64,000 nucleotides of DNA from Cucumis sativus. Lineage: Eukaryota; Streptophyta; Magnoliopsida; Cucurbitales; Cucurbitaceae. A program made the translations under genes and the position numbers. The number at the start of each line of letters is the position of its first letter. Within the stretch, counting starts at the first letter, position 1. The notes beneath the pieces were generated by a model. That model was not told the origin of the DNA and did no database searches. It worked only from the letters and a program-made list of their open reading frames with translations. The stretch lies in assembly GCF_000004075.3 (NCBI RefSeq), contig NC_026658.2:17472075-17536074 (forward strand), in the 5' to 3' direction. Positions 49,661 through 62,311 of this stretch are shown one piece after another.

Positions 49661-50990
49661 GCTTTTGCTTTTAATTTTTTTTCTATAGAAAGAATGCTAC
49701 AAATTACAAAGAAACTACATTATGTGAAAGAAAAAGTGGTTTCAGCTTTCGCACGAAGTGCTTTTTTTCAATGATACAACGACGGATATCATACATCTTA
49801 CTCTATATTTTCTAATTCCCCTCTACTTTTCTTTTTCTTTCAAATTTTTGATTGAGTTCGGTTTCGATGGAGTAGGATCAAAATCGACCAATGATTAAGG
49901 AGAGGGAATTTTTTTGTTAATAACCCGAGATCATTTTTTATACGGAAACTACTCTTATTAATTATTGATTGAGATTGTTGTGTGGAGGAACAAGTACCAG
50001 TATCATTGTTTTATTTTTAAAATTTTTACTTTCTAATTTTAATAAGACTGAAAAGGAGAATATGGTAACTGGAGGTGTAAATTATCTCATCTCCTTTTAT
50101 GGTGGTGGGTAATAAAATAGAAATGGGTTGAATTAAACTTAGACCAAGTTTGCTCATCCATACATAAAACATATGAAGCAGTAATAATATGAGAAGTTTA
50201 TTTTAATTACATTTGTTGGTGTTTGGCAACATTCTGCTTTTAGGTATTTTAAAATCCTTATGAACATTGACCCCACAAGGAGAGAGTCTGTGGAATCCAT
50301 TACTTTTGTGCGACCCATTGGTTATTTGATTGATTGTGTGGTCTTGGATGCGTTTGAAGTAAACATATTAGTAAATTAGTACTGGCAATCTATCTTTAAC
50401 AATCTCGTGGATGTGAATGACCTCAATCAAGATCAAATTTCTGTTACAAACTGTTTATATTACACAAGCTCAAAACAATCCAATTTCCCTTGTAATTGAG
50501 ATTTATTGATTGAATGTAAATCCATTATAATTGGGATCCGTTTTAATTTAGAATGAAAATCAATATCAATAATTTCAGTTTAGTGGATCTCGTCCAAGCT
50601 ATTAATTCATCCATGTAAATCCAAAATTTTCTACATCCATATTATTGTCAAAGTTCAAATTCTCATCCCACACATTCAACTCAGTTCAAAATAAAAAAAG
50701 TTAAATTAAATTAAATTAAAGTTCAAACGTTCAAGAACCCTACAACCTGAATTCCCATCATATTTGATTATTCAATTACCTGTTTCTGTTTTGCTAATTG
50801 ATAAGGAATATCCTGAAGTTAGAAGCAAACCTAAAATAAATCAGTTGAACAAGATTCTATCAAAATCATCATTTTATTATTTTTGTATAACCCCTTCAAA
50901 TACAAGAGCTATAGTATTATATGCCTTTGGCTAGTAATTGATTGTTCTCTTGAGTAGAACACTTACAAAATGTAAACACATCACATACTT
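49661..50990. other. Convergent intergenic region between CSI3-like and protease A
   Basis: The region holds the 3' UTRs of both neighbours. The rest is AT-rich, with a short ttaaattaaattaaatt run near 50701. No coding signal is visible. Confidence 0.55.
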
Positions 50991-53229
50991 TCATTTCCTG
51001 GGAGGCTTACTACAGTTTGCAGGAGCCCAACCGATCTGCTGTCTCTCGTTGTCATAGACCATCATTTTATCAAGCATAGAGATATCTGTACATGAACAAT
51101 GGGGTAAAATGAAGTTGAAATTATGGAGGAAAACTTGTTAAAGAAAGATCCAACTGTGTTTCTCAGTATCTTACCTCCAATCAGGTTAACATTTCCCAAT
51201 CCTACTTGGGACCCATTCAAAATTCCCAAGCAAACATTGCCTAAATTCTGTAAAAGTGAAAAGGAGCTTGTTAAGATCAGTTAGTTTAAAATTCTAGTAT
51301 TTGTGGTTTGGAAAAAGTTAGAATTTAGTTTCTATTTGTTATAACTAGATTTTAATCCCTATGGTTTGATAAAAACCTTTGTAAATTGTCCTTATGATGG
51401 GAGATTGTTTATGGGGATTTTGTCAAACTATATATTAATTATGAGATTTTATTAAACCATATAAACTAAATTCTAACGATGACTAAACTCTAACTTCTCC
51501 AAAGCAAAGGAACCAAATTCAAAATTTAACCGTTAATTGTGCAACAGATGAGAGTGATTTGAACCACCAACACTTATGCTCGTTTTGGTTCATAAGTATT
51601 ATATTTTGTAGGTAACATATGGTTTCATTCAGTTAATTATGGATAAGCAAACTAGATATCTGGGTAACTTACACTGATGATCAGATAGGCTTCAGGTGGT
51701 ATTTGGAACTGAACCTTGGAGTTTCCAAAGCTCAAGGCCAAGGGCTTAAAAAAGTTTCTCACATCAGCCACTGATTTGAAAGCTTTTGAGCCTTTCCAGC
51801 ATATCGGAAGGGTCTTATCTTCAGGTGCATCTCTTAAAGGTTGTCCTTTTAAACCGTTCCTCAACTGGGATGTCATTTCAGATTATTAGTTTCTTTCTAC
51901 AAACTCCTACTTCTGATGATATCTCATTCATCACATTTATAACTGTAAAAATAATTTCTTGTTACCTACTTACCAGATTCAGTACTGCTCCATAAACTTG
52001 AGAGTTGAAGTAAGTGTAAGAGCTTCCACTATCAAAAGTTAGTATAAGGCCTCTAATTCCAACAGGATTCCCACCAAAATAAACCTCTGCAGGTCCAGCC
52101 GAGTACTTCCTGCAATTGACATCAAGTTCAAGTTCAGTCACAACTACACAAAGCTTTATGAAGCACTAATCAATGTCAAAGTTATCAGAATTGCTCACTG
52201 ACCCTCCTGGGGTGCGTAAAATCGGCATCCACGACATCCCCGAAGATGGAACAAGGTCTCCTCCAAAGAATAGAAATCCTCCCCCTTGTCCACTGAAACA
52301 GTGCCCCAGTACGTTGCGTACATGACTGAGAGCGCTTAGCTGAGTTGCCATGGTAGCTTTACTATTTCCAAGCCCAAGTACGCCAGCCGTCAACGGAGGC
52401 AATTGCGAACCGCCATTATGCTGATCATATCCACAACTGCAGACAAAAGCATCATATGCAAGAAAGATTGATACTTAGTTTCCTTCACTGTTGGCAAGCC
52501 AAACCAAACAATCAAAACTACCAAAAGAATAAGCAAATTCTATACAAACCCAAAGCCCAAATTGGGAGCTAAGATAGTTCCATTAGTGAGTCTCAAAGGA
52601 ACAGGATCTTTGACCAATACACCAATGGATGATCCATGGTCAGCATACTCAACCTCATAGTCACATTGATCATTTGGGTTCTTACAAGGGGACTTGCTTG
52701 CGGAGAAAAGTGCCGAACACAATGGTTCTCCACAACGCACAACGTTATTATGCGGTTTATAGAGCCTATCATGAGGCTACAAAAGTACAGAAACAGCTAC
52801 TAAAAATCAAAAGAAAAGAAAGAAATAGTCAAATAAAAACTAGAAGTAATTTAAATTCAACTAACCAGAGTGCAACCAGTACAAGGAGCATCACATTGAA
52901 CCCAAGTTAGATCACTCCCAGTATCAATATCCAGTTCAAAAACCTTCGGCGGATTGCCAATAGTAACAGAAACCGTAAAATGCCTGCAGAATATTCCAAC
53001 CCCATTATCGATAAAATTTCAACAGAAAAAAGAAGAAGAAGAAGAAGCAAGAAAGCAGTAGAAAGACAGACCCTAGAGGGTAAACATTCCCTTTGACGGG
53101 AAGCAAGATCGAGGAATCAAAAGGATTGACTGCCGATGACTTCCAGTCGGCGAGGCAAAAGGTGCCGCAGAAGGAAAGGGAGAAAATGAGAAAGAGAAGG
53201 GAGAGAGGGGAGAGATTGAAGGCATGCAT
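50991..53229 (-). CDS. Aspartic protease, nucellin/Asp1 type (copy A)
   Basis: Eight minus-strand exons (53229-53072, 52983-52866, 52776-52550, 52436-52203, 52109-51974, 51864-51673, 51247-51175, 51085-50991) join in frame to 410 residues. It is an A1-family peptidase of the plant nucellin-like class, probably secreted. A hydrophobic signal peptide covers about the first 26 residues (LLFLIFSLSFCGTFC). Both catalytic aspartates are present: DTGS at 73-76 (ELDIDTGSDLTWVQCD) and DSGS at 272-275 (LTFDSGSSYTYF). The QCDYEVEYADHGSSIGVLV stretch covers the flap tyrosine region. There is no plant-specific insert. Features typical of the class are the Cys cluster CDAPCTGC and the closing IGWAPANC, followed by SKPPRK and stop. 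Introns are GT-AG. The neighbouring gene at 57.8-60.4 kb is a tandem copy. Natural substrate unknown. Confidence 0.92.
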
Positions 53230-53461
53230 TCCGAATGTTGGAAAGGGAAGCGAGAAATGGGGGTTGAGATGGTATGAACAGAAAAAGGTTAGAGGAAAGA
53301 GAAGTTTAATGGGGACTTTGGGTTGAGGAAGTGGACCATATATACATATATTAGTAGATGTGGGATCAGTGAGGAATGATGGGAGGGAAAAAATGGGGGA
53401 TAAAGGGGTTAGAGATCAGGGGAAATGGAAATGAAGAGAAGAGTTGGAGGTGTTAAGGGAA

Positions 53462-53493
53462 GACGAAGAAGACGAAGAAGACGAAGAAGAAAT
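53462..53493 (+). repeat. Short GAAGAC-type minisatellite upstream of protease A
   Basis: Three to four 9-bp units of the form gacgaagaa run from 53462 to about 53490, some 235 bp upstream of the protease A start codon. They probably lie in the leader or just before it. Confidence 0.7.
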
Positions 53494-53502
53494 GGTTTTA
53501 AG

Positions 53503-53517
53503 CGCGTTCAAAACGCG
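53503..53517. promoter_or_regulatory. Inverted pair of CGCG boxes upstream of protease A
   Basis: CGCGTT-CAA-AACGCG is a perfect inverted repeat with 6-bp arms. Both halves (GCGCGT and ACGCGG with flanks) fit VCGCGB, the site of calmodulin-binding CAMTA factors. A CCAAT box (minus strand) follows at about 53525-53529. It lies about 275 bp upstream of the protease A start codon and has no counterpart before copy B. Function is inferred. Confidence 0.45.
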
Positions 53518-54568
53518 GGACGCTATTGGTAGGTGAAATGTCTAAATTACCCCTTTATAACAACTCTTTGCTTTTGATTTTGAAAATTCGATCGTCGTTT
53601 TATGTCTTTTGGGATTTTGGTTATTATTTGATTTCCATTTTAAATTTAAATTTGGACTTTGGTAGCTCAAGAGGTCAACCTTAGTGATGCAAACATAACT
53701 CATAATTTTATTTATATATCCACTCTTCTTTTTATATACACTACAAATCTCAAGGTTTTATTAAAAATATAAAACAAGTTTTTTTCAAACTAAACTTATA
53801 ACTTTTTTTTCTTTTTTTATATTTATAAGCATATACCTGTCTATTGTTGCATACTTGAGAAAAAAATATTTTTCAATTAGCATAGTAGACTTTATATAGT
53901 GAATTAAATTTGTAGAATTAGCATAGTAAACTTTACAATTCTTTTTTATTTATTTTTAACATTGACAACTAGAAATGAACAGAAAATTGAATCATTGTTG
54001 GTTGGTGAAATTTATTTAACAAATTTTTTAATTTTTTAATGTTACACTTAGAATCACTTAAAATGAAAGGAGCAAAAGCGAAAATGATAGACATCGTTTT
54101 TTTTAGGTATAATGGTTGGAATCTTAGCCAAATTAAAAAAAAAATAAAACATTTTTTTTTAGTTTTAAAAATCTATCTTGGTTTTATGAAACTTACAATT
54201 TTTGAAAACTTTGGTAGAAGGTAGATAATAAAACAAGGTTGGAAGTGTATTTGTACGGTTAATTTTCAAAACAAAAACAGAAAATTGAGGGGTTCGTATA
54301 TAAAGAGCCTTACAATAAGCCTATATTACATAAATGTTTTAAGTTTTCAACTTTTGATTGATGTTAGTGATCATTTAACAATTTTAACAACTTCAAAAAT
54401 GGAAAAGTCCCACGGACCTTAAAATATAAAAAATGACCTAGTCAGCACGAGATTAATTGGCACACACACGTAATATAATTGGCTACATCTATTATTTCTT
54501 CTTCTTCCTCCTTTTTTATTTTTATTTTTTTTGTAAAAAAAAGGTAATGTGATTTAATTAGGGACGAG

Positions 54569-54627
54569 GGAATTTGAACCAATGATCTTTTATCCTCTGG
54601 AACATGAAGGTGGCAGCTGAGCTCATG
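54569..54627 (-). repeat. Possible tRNA-derived SINE relic
   Basis: On the minus strand, catgagctcagctgcca (A-box-like, one mismatch) is followed about 35 bases later by ggttcaaattcc (close to the B-box consensus GGTTCRANNCC). No acceptor stem pairs around it. Confidence 0.4.
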
Positions 54628-56246
54628 TTTTTCTCCTTCTCGATAGGTGGTTGCAAACAAAAGGTGGGGTATAGGCGAAGCTCATGATGGGTTATAAGAT
54701 GAAGATTTTAGAACCATTCTTTTATTAGTCATTCATCAGTTGACGACATGGATTCTAGACGAGATGAAAATGGGAAGAAGAAGAGATGAAGATAGAGAGA
54801 TCTTGGACACACACCCTAAGGAATAAATGTACACATACAATATACATAATTATCATAAACGATGGTAGTTGTTGTCGTAAAACCAATTGTATTTGAGTAT
54901 ATATCAAATATACTTTCATTTGAATATTTCCAAAACACTCGAATATTTAAGTAAGGTCAAAAATTATATTAAATGTCATTTTCTCTATTCAAATGAAAAT
55001 GAAAAAAATACCCCTCTTTAATTAAAAATGAGAAAATATCATATTAAATGTATAATGGAACACATCAAATATGCAAAAATATATGAAATATTTTAAAAAG
55101 TATACTATGTAATATAAAAAATCAACGTAAAAAAATGAATTAGAAAATAAAACTGTTCTAAATGTCATTTTCTCTCTTCAATTAAACAACAATAGAAAAG
55201 ATTATATAAGAAATTTCCAAAATGAAAAATTATATATTAAAATATGTATTTCTCTTTCCATCAACGTGAAAATGATAAAACTATTCATAATTTTTTTCGA
55301 AAATTCTTCGTTGAAAAATTTCAAATTTAAGAACATTTTTTAAATATAGAATCGAAAGTGATTTTTCCTTTTTTTCTTGTAAAAATCTCAACCAAAAAAA
55401 AGTTTCCAAAGGGTTTTTAATTCTAAATTGATTTTCACTCTACTTTCACTTTCAATTTCTTTTTCTTGTTAACTACATTTTATGAAAATGGTTTGAAAAG
55501 AAAAACCAAAATTTAAAAACTAAAAATAAAAGCTTTTGAAAACTTGTATAAAATGAGAAGAAAATAAACTTAATTTTCAAAAATAAAAATCAATAAACAA
55601 AATAATTACCCAACATAATTAATTAATTAATACACTTAAAAAATAGAAAAGCTTATAAATATATAACAATTAGTTAAAAGATGAAAATATCCATTTCATT
55701 CCTACACTCCAAACTTTAAAAGGAAAAGTGTATATATATTTATCAATAAGCATTAATAAGTTTGATTTAGTAAAAAGAAGTACCATTTATTACCATTAAT
55801 TACTATCATTATTATAACAAGTTTGATTTAGTCATCATTATTCATTACTATCTACTCCACCATATCTAAAAACAATATTAAGAATTGTCAAATGTATTGT
55901 CTAAATAAATTCATAAGTAACTTCCTCATAAAAATCCATCCAATTATTATCATTTTCTTTTCCTCAAAAGTATTGAAGATTGAGTAACAATTAGGTTTTT
56001 TTAAACATTACAACATTTTACAAGTAATCTTCAAATAGATATGTCTAGAAAAAGGAACAAATGCAACCTACACCAACGTTCTCTCTTTTATTGGTATATT
56101 GATCTTTTTTTTTTTTAATTAAGCTTGTAAATTACTTAATGAATTTTGTTTATTAATATTGTTTCTATAATTAAATTTCCTTTTTTCTAGCAATTGAATC
56201 ACATATGTGTTGGAATGAAAATGTTGGTTTGACTTTGTATTATTTC

Positions 56247-56309
56247 AAGTTGATATGAATTAGAAATCTTTGCACATACAAAGTTGATATGAATTAGAAA
56301 TCTTTGCAC
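56247..56309 (+). repeat. Direct repeat, two 29-bp copies
   Basis: The 29-base sequence starting aagttgatatgaattag occurs at 56247-56275 and identically at 56281-56309, with a 5-base spacer. Full identity implies a recent slippage event. Confidence 0.9.
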
Positions 56310-57379
56310 CAATGTGGTGTATAGTTCAACTAAACTTACGAAAAGTAAAACAAGAATTATCTTTTGTAGATTATTTGTAGAGTGTCATTGTGATTTTATC
56401 TTAGTTATTTTCCAATTTATATATTTATTGGTCGACTTAACCTTGGTGATCCTTTAGTAGGCTTTGAGTTTGTTTCGACAACTCTCAACACGATTGATAA
56501 ACGATACATCGACTATTTTTTAAAAAGAGGCTTTATTACTTGTAAAAAACGAAAGGTCTAACCAAATTTGAAAACTAAAACAAAATAGTGGGTAAAATTT
56601 ATTATTATTTTTAGAATGATTTTAAAATTCAAATGTTTGTTTTTGGGGAAGGTGAGAAAGTAAATATAGATTAAAGAGTGGGTTGCATGGTGATGAAATC
56701 AAATTGACTGATCTTCCTTAAACTTTATTAATTTTTTTTTTGATCATTTAATTATTTTTAATATTTTGTTCTTGTGACAATTAACAGAAAAAAAAATCTA
56801 ATATATGAAAAATTGCTACAGTTATTAAGATTAATTTTTCTCTCCCCTAATTACAATAAAAAGAAATTTAATTAGGGTTGATATGTTAAAACTTAAAAGG
56901 CTTCTAATTGAAACATTTGTAAACAAAAAGAGTGAACTCATTTTATAAGATTGAAGTCACCTACCTTTTCTACAAATATAATCGATCGGTCAAACTATAC
57001 ACTATTAGGTCCTTAAACTTAGATTTTATGTCTAATAGATTCTTAAATTTTCATTTCGTATCAAATCCATATTCCATTTATTAAAAGAAACTTAATTGAT
57101 AATTTCTTGTATTAGAGAGGTCATTTAATTTCATGTCTAAAGACCTCTAAAACTTAAAATTTATATTTACAAAATAGACGAATTAAAAAATATATATGTT
57201 AAATGAAAGGATACATTAGATACAAAATCAAACCATCTATGAATTTATTTGAAGTAAAAAATCAAAAGTTTGAAGGAACTATAACATAAAATTAAAAAGT
57301 TTAATAACCTGTTTAAACACTCTTTAAAAGAAAAATGAAATTGAAAGTCAGTTAGTAGACATTATTTATCCTCTTTGAG

Positions 57380-57468
57380 AAACCAAATTGTAGAATTGTT
57401 CTTGTTTTCATTACAAGTTTTGTAAAACCAAATTGTAGAATTGTTGTTGTTTTCATTACAAGTTTTGA
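57380..57468 (+). repeat. 45-bp tandem duplication
   Basis: The block starting aaaccaaattgtagaatt repeats at 57425 with a period of 45 bp. The two copies differ by about one base (cttg versus gttg), so the duplication is young. It lies in spacer DNA downstream of protease B. Confidence 0.9.
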
Positions 57469-57790
57469 TGTTTACAAACTTAGTTATTTTGAATTTTTCA
57501 TACTCGTTTTTGCTAATTAAATGAGTACTTAACTTGGCTAGACCAAATACATCAAACGGTGAATGTCATAAATGATCATTTTCAAGAGGGATGATTCAAT
57601 CAGTCATTTACCATTGTTAAAATAAAAAAGAGAGAATAGATGTTATCATATATCTAACTTGTAACTCTTCAGTTCAAATACAAACACAAACTATTAGTCA
57701 TTATTCATTAGTATATTATATAATTCCCCAACTCTTGATCTATCTATTGGGTTGAATGATAATAACTTTCTCCACTAAGCCGGTTAATGC

Positions 57791-60406
57791 TCACCTAAAA
57801 TGTAAAAATTTCTTAATATAAGACGATGAAAAGTAAAGTTGATGTTCAAAAAGCACTTTGTATTTTTCAAATGAAAATCTCACGTACCAAGAAGCTTCAT
57901 TTCTAGGAGATCTATTGCAATTAGAAGAGGCCCATCCAATCCTCTCTCGCTCATTGTCGTAGACTACAATCTTATTCAGCATAGAAATATCTGTCCATGA
58001 ATTTAAGGAAGCAAAAACAGATAAAGAAAAAAAAAAGGTAAAAATGAGTTGAAATCCTATTGTTTGGATATTTAGTTTTGAAAATAAATCATCTTTGTAA
58101 AGAATTAAAATGTTTGATAACTACTTAACATAGTTTTTAAAACAAGTGTATTTTAAACTGTTTTATAAAAAAAATGTTTAAATAAAAATGACATTTTGAA
58201 GAACACATTTATCTAGTCAATCCCAATGGATACTTACCTCCGATTATGTTAACATTTCCCATTCCTTCTTTGCTTCCATCCAAAATCCCCAAGCACACAT
58301 TACCAAATTCCTGTAAAAGAAAGAACTTCTTACAACCTAATCCACAAATCTTATTTTGTTCCTCAATATGTGGATGGTTTAATGAGATGTTTGAGAAACT
58401 TACACTGATTATGAGATAAGCTTCAGGAGGTATTTGAAATTGAACATTCTTGGAGTTTTTAAAGCTCATGGCCAGGGGCTTGAAGAAGTTTCTCACATCG
58501 ACCACAGATTCAAAAGGTTTTGGACCTTTCCAGCACAGTTCAAGGGTTTTATCATCAGATGCAAGTTTCAGAGGATTTCCTTTCAAATCATTCTTCAACT
58601 GGGATGTCAATGTCATAACATATCATTATTTTCTTCCTACAAGATCCTACTTCAAATAATACCATTCAAGAAAATTCTTGTTAATTCTGTTCATATTCTC
58701 ACCAGTTTCTCTATTGCTCGATAGACTTGGGAGTTGAAATAAGTGTAAGAGCTTCCACTATCAAAAGTCAGGGTGAGGCCTCCAATTCCAACAGCTCTCC
58801 CATTAAAGTAGACCTCTGCAGGTCCAGATGAGTACTTCCTGAGAATGAATGAGATCAAATAAAAAATACATGGCATGTCAACTACACAGATGTTTAAGAA
58901 GCAAATATCTGACTGCACATTGCCCACTTACCCTTCTGAATTGCGCAATATTGGTGTCCACGACATCCCTGAAGATGGGACAACGTCTCCACCAAAGAAT
59001 AGAAATCCTCCTCCACGTCCGGTGAGGCAGTGTCCAACTACGTTGCTTACATGACCGAGGTCGCTTAGCTGTGATACAATTGTAGCTTTACTACTACTAA
59101 GGCCAAGGACACCAGCTATTGAAGGAGGCTGTTGCAAATCACCATTTTCCTGATCGTATCCGCAACTGCAGGGCAAGAGGAATCAGAGGAAAGAAAGATT
59201 GGTAACAAGTTTCAAAGAACAAGGGCACTGTGTAAGCCTAGCAGAACCGATTATTCAACCGCCAAAAATTTTAATCCCTCCTTATAACCATTAAAGTTCA
59301 GATATCCTTTTGTTTGTTGTTTTTGAAAATTAAGTCAATGAACACTAATCTCACCTCTAATATATTTTTTTATTCACTTCCTACTTATGTTTTAAAAAAC
59401 CAACAGCTTTTATTTTAGAATTCAACTAGTGATTCTAAGTATTTCTTTAACAAAGTGAAAATAATATTAAAGACAAAATGGATAACAAATGAAGCCCAAG
59501 TTTGGTCTGTTTTCTTAAATTAAAGCTACTTGTACTTCCAATAAAGATTACTTTCGTTACCTACTTTTTAGAAACGATTTTACCATCTAAGGTATAAATC
59601 CAATTATGGTTTTAAGTAATCGAAAAATGCTATAAGAAATAGCGGGAAAGTAAGCATAGCTTTAAAAAACAAAATACGAAAAACGAAACCAGAGTTATAA
59701 AGCAGAATTGTCTCTGCAAAGGAGAGTGATATTTTGTACACACCCAAAGCCCAAATTGGGACTAATTCTTTTGCCATTAGTGAGTCTCATAGGAACAAGA
59801 TCTTTGACCAATACACCAACGGATGATCCATGATCGGCATACTCAACCTCGTAGGCACATTGATCATTTGGGTTCTTGAAAATGAACTTACCCAGTGAAG
59901 AAAGCGCCGCACATAATGGGTCTTCACGACTCACAGCGTTATTATGTGGTCTATAGAGCATATCACGAGGCTAAAAAAATAACAGTTAATACCAAGTTAC
60001 GCTACAAAAAAACATGGTAACAACGAATCAAAATCGATTAAGAAAAGGATCCAACATACCAAAGTGCAACCAATACATTCAACATCACATTGAACCCAAG
60101 TGAGATCACTCCCAGTGTCAATATCAAGCTCAAAAACCTTAGACGGATTACCAATATTGAGTAACACCGTAAAATGCCTGCAGATTCCAACAATCTATCA
60201 ATCCAAACAGTACAACAAAATCAAAATGAAAACATCATAACACAAAACACATACCCTAGAGGGTAAACATTTCCTCTAACAGGAAACAAAACCGACGAAC
60301 CAAACCGAAGGGTCTTAACTTGCTCCGAATCGGCGAAGAGAAACTTGTCGGACAAGGAAACGGCGAAACTCGCAAAGAGAATCGAGACAAGCAACAGAGT
60401 GGGCAT
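57791..60406 (-). CDS. Aspartic protease, nucellin/Asp1 type (copy B), with a C-terminal extension
   Basis: Eight minus-strand exons (60406-60255, 60177-60060, 59970-59744, 59165-58932, 58838-58703, 58598-58404, 58310-58238, 57990-57791) join to 444 residues. Exons 2, 3, 4, 5 and 7 have exactly the same length as in copy A; exon 6 has one more codon. It has the same secreted nucellin-like fold: a signal peptide (about 1-20, LLLVSILFASFAVS), DTGS at 71-74, DSGS at 270-273, and CDVECIGC in place of CDAPCTGC. After the shared IGWA-SNC end, copy B reads on for about 39 residues (RSPRNEASWYVRF and more) to a stop at 57791, where copy A stops after six. A donor-like tg|gtacgtgag inside that extension could instead start another intron, so the C-terminus is uncertain. 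Intron 3 is 578 bp, against 113 bp in copy A. Confidence 0.88.
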
Positions 60407-62120
60407 CTGCGTTGTTTTACAGCGAAAAACAGAAGTGGGTCGCGAATCCTGGAATGGATACGAATCGGAAAGGAGAAAGAAGGGTATGGGGAGAGTGAAG
60501 AGATGAAGATCAGAACAATGGAGAGTGAAATTGAATGTCCATAAATAGAGAAGTGAGAATTCATAGTAAAAATGTATAGAGAAGAATGAAAATGAAAGGT
60601 GGAAGGTAAAGAAGTTAATGGCGAAGCGAAGAATTAGAGCGACGACTTGAGGTCGTTGTTGGAGAAGAGGACAAAGGAGGATGAAGATAAGAAAGGAAAG
60701 AAAATAATGACATGTTCAAGAAGAACAATGCCGCCATGGTTGTTGGTGGGTTCTTCACAATTTGTGCTGTTGCAATTCTCGAAACTGCCCCTCTCTTATT
60801 TCCAATTCCTACGTTTCTTACTTTGTATTTTTTTTTCATTAATAATGTTATTTTAAAATGTCATCATAATTTTATAAAATATTTGAACTTTTTTAAGAGA
60901 AAAAATGTTGTTTAAGTTTTACACAATTTCTTTGAGGTTAAATTATATATATAAAAAATGTCACTCCACTTTCTTAAATTTTTAAAAGTTTCAAACATAT
61001 CTTTAAAATTAATTCTTCTTACAATACTCCTGTAGTAAAATGTATGATAAATAATTAAAAAAGTTTTAAAAAATACTCTTACTTATTCAAATTTTACACA
61101 TATTTTTTAACCAACCTAAATTTTATATTAAAACCATAGTCTTCATTTTGTTTGTCTACTAACACACTTTTATATATCATGAACACAAGCAATCTCTATA
61201 TTTATTGGTAATTAACATACATAAAATTAATTATTAAATAAAAAATGTATTTGACTATTAACTTACTGTAATACTCTGATATATTTATCGGTGCGTGGTT
61301 TTTTTTTTATTTGACTAATTATTGTTTTAATATGTTTTAAGAACAAATATTTATTTTGAAACATAGTGAGATATTGTGTAATTTTATGTTTTAAAAACAA
61401 AAACTTGGCTATCCAAATTTAAACAGCCAAATCTAAGCGACCATGGATATTTTTATATTTGGTACACAATTTTGAATCAAACAATACTCTAAAAAATTAC
61501 AAAATTTATAATTGATTGAAAACAAATATCATGATTTTAAAAAGATACAAAAAATTGCCAAAAAAGAGAAGAGAGAAGAAAGACGAGGGAAAGAAAAAGA
61601 AAAATTGTAGAGGAATAAGAGAAGAAAGAAAATGGGAAGAAATGACAAACCTGGAATATTTTAAAAAGAATGGCTGACTTCATGTGTTTTAGATAGACGA
61701 TAAATATTTTGGTGTTCTATTATATTTATAAAATTAATCTTTTTCTTTATTATTTCTTTTACTTTTGATATATTCAATAATATTAATTTAAAAAAATTAT
61801 TTTAAACGATAAAATAAATGAAAACACCGACAAATATAACATAATACTCTATTTCGATAGAAATATACCATGGTCTATCATAAATAAATCATAATATTTT
61901 GGTACATTTTGTAAATATTTAAATTAATTTTGATATCTTTTAAAATAACTATTAATTAACTATTTTTATTACTTAAATTGAAAATGATTTTTGTTTTTTT
62001 AAAAAAAGCTTGGGATTCACTTTTGGTTGATTTAAAATTCACTTTGAAGGCATCCATGGTTTTCAGGCTGCAATTCTCGATCGACACAAAAGAAAAGTTA
62101 CAGATAAGGAAAATTGGAAT
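60407..62120. other. Protease B promoter and AT-rich intergenic DNA
   Basis: The first 400 bases are purine-rich on the plus strand and hold the copy B leader and promoter. The following DNA is AT-rich without coding signal. At about 61850-61925 phrases such as tctatcataaa and ttttggtacattttgtaaatattt resemble half of the small inverted-repeat element that follows, so an eroded relative may lie here. Confidence 0.5.
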
Positions 62121-62139
62121 GGATAACCATTTCAGCAAT

Positions 62140-62311
62140 AATAATTAAGAATATAGCAAAATTTTAAAAAAATTTGCAAATATAGCAAAACTATCACTAA
62201 TAGACTTGTATCACTGATATACTTCGTTGATAGACTCATATCATTTATAGAATTTGACAAATTTTGCTATATTTACACATTTTTTAAAATGTTGCTATAT
62301 ACTTGATTATT
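62140..62311. mobile_element. MITE with about 50-bp terminal inverted repeats
   Basis: The left arm (62140-62190, aataattaagaatatagcaa onward) matches the reverse complement of the right arm (62311-62262, aataatcaagtatatagcaa onward) with only about six differences over 50 bases. Between them are about 70 bases with repeated tatcac/tagac phrases and no coding potential. The inverted similarity may extend outward to about 62121 and 62342 (ggata...cagcaat / agcaat). Small non-autonomous elements of this design are common in plant DNA. I could not define a target-site duplication. Confidence 0.75.

Larger units (their letters stand above)
53530..57790. other. Spacer between the two protease genes
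   Basis: About 4.2 kb of AT-rich DNA without a coding frame. It holds a possible SINE relic on the minus strand (B box ggttcaaattcc at 54580-54569, A-box-like gagctcagctg near 54625-54611), a 29-bp direct repeat at 56247-56275 and 56281-56309, and a 45-bp tandem duplication at 57380-57468. I see no third protease copy or fragment. Confidence 0.55.

Noticed and set aside
57380-57468. 45-bp duplication as a miRNA hairpin
   Set aside because: The copies are direct, not inverted, so they do not fold back on each other.
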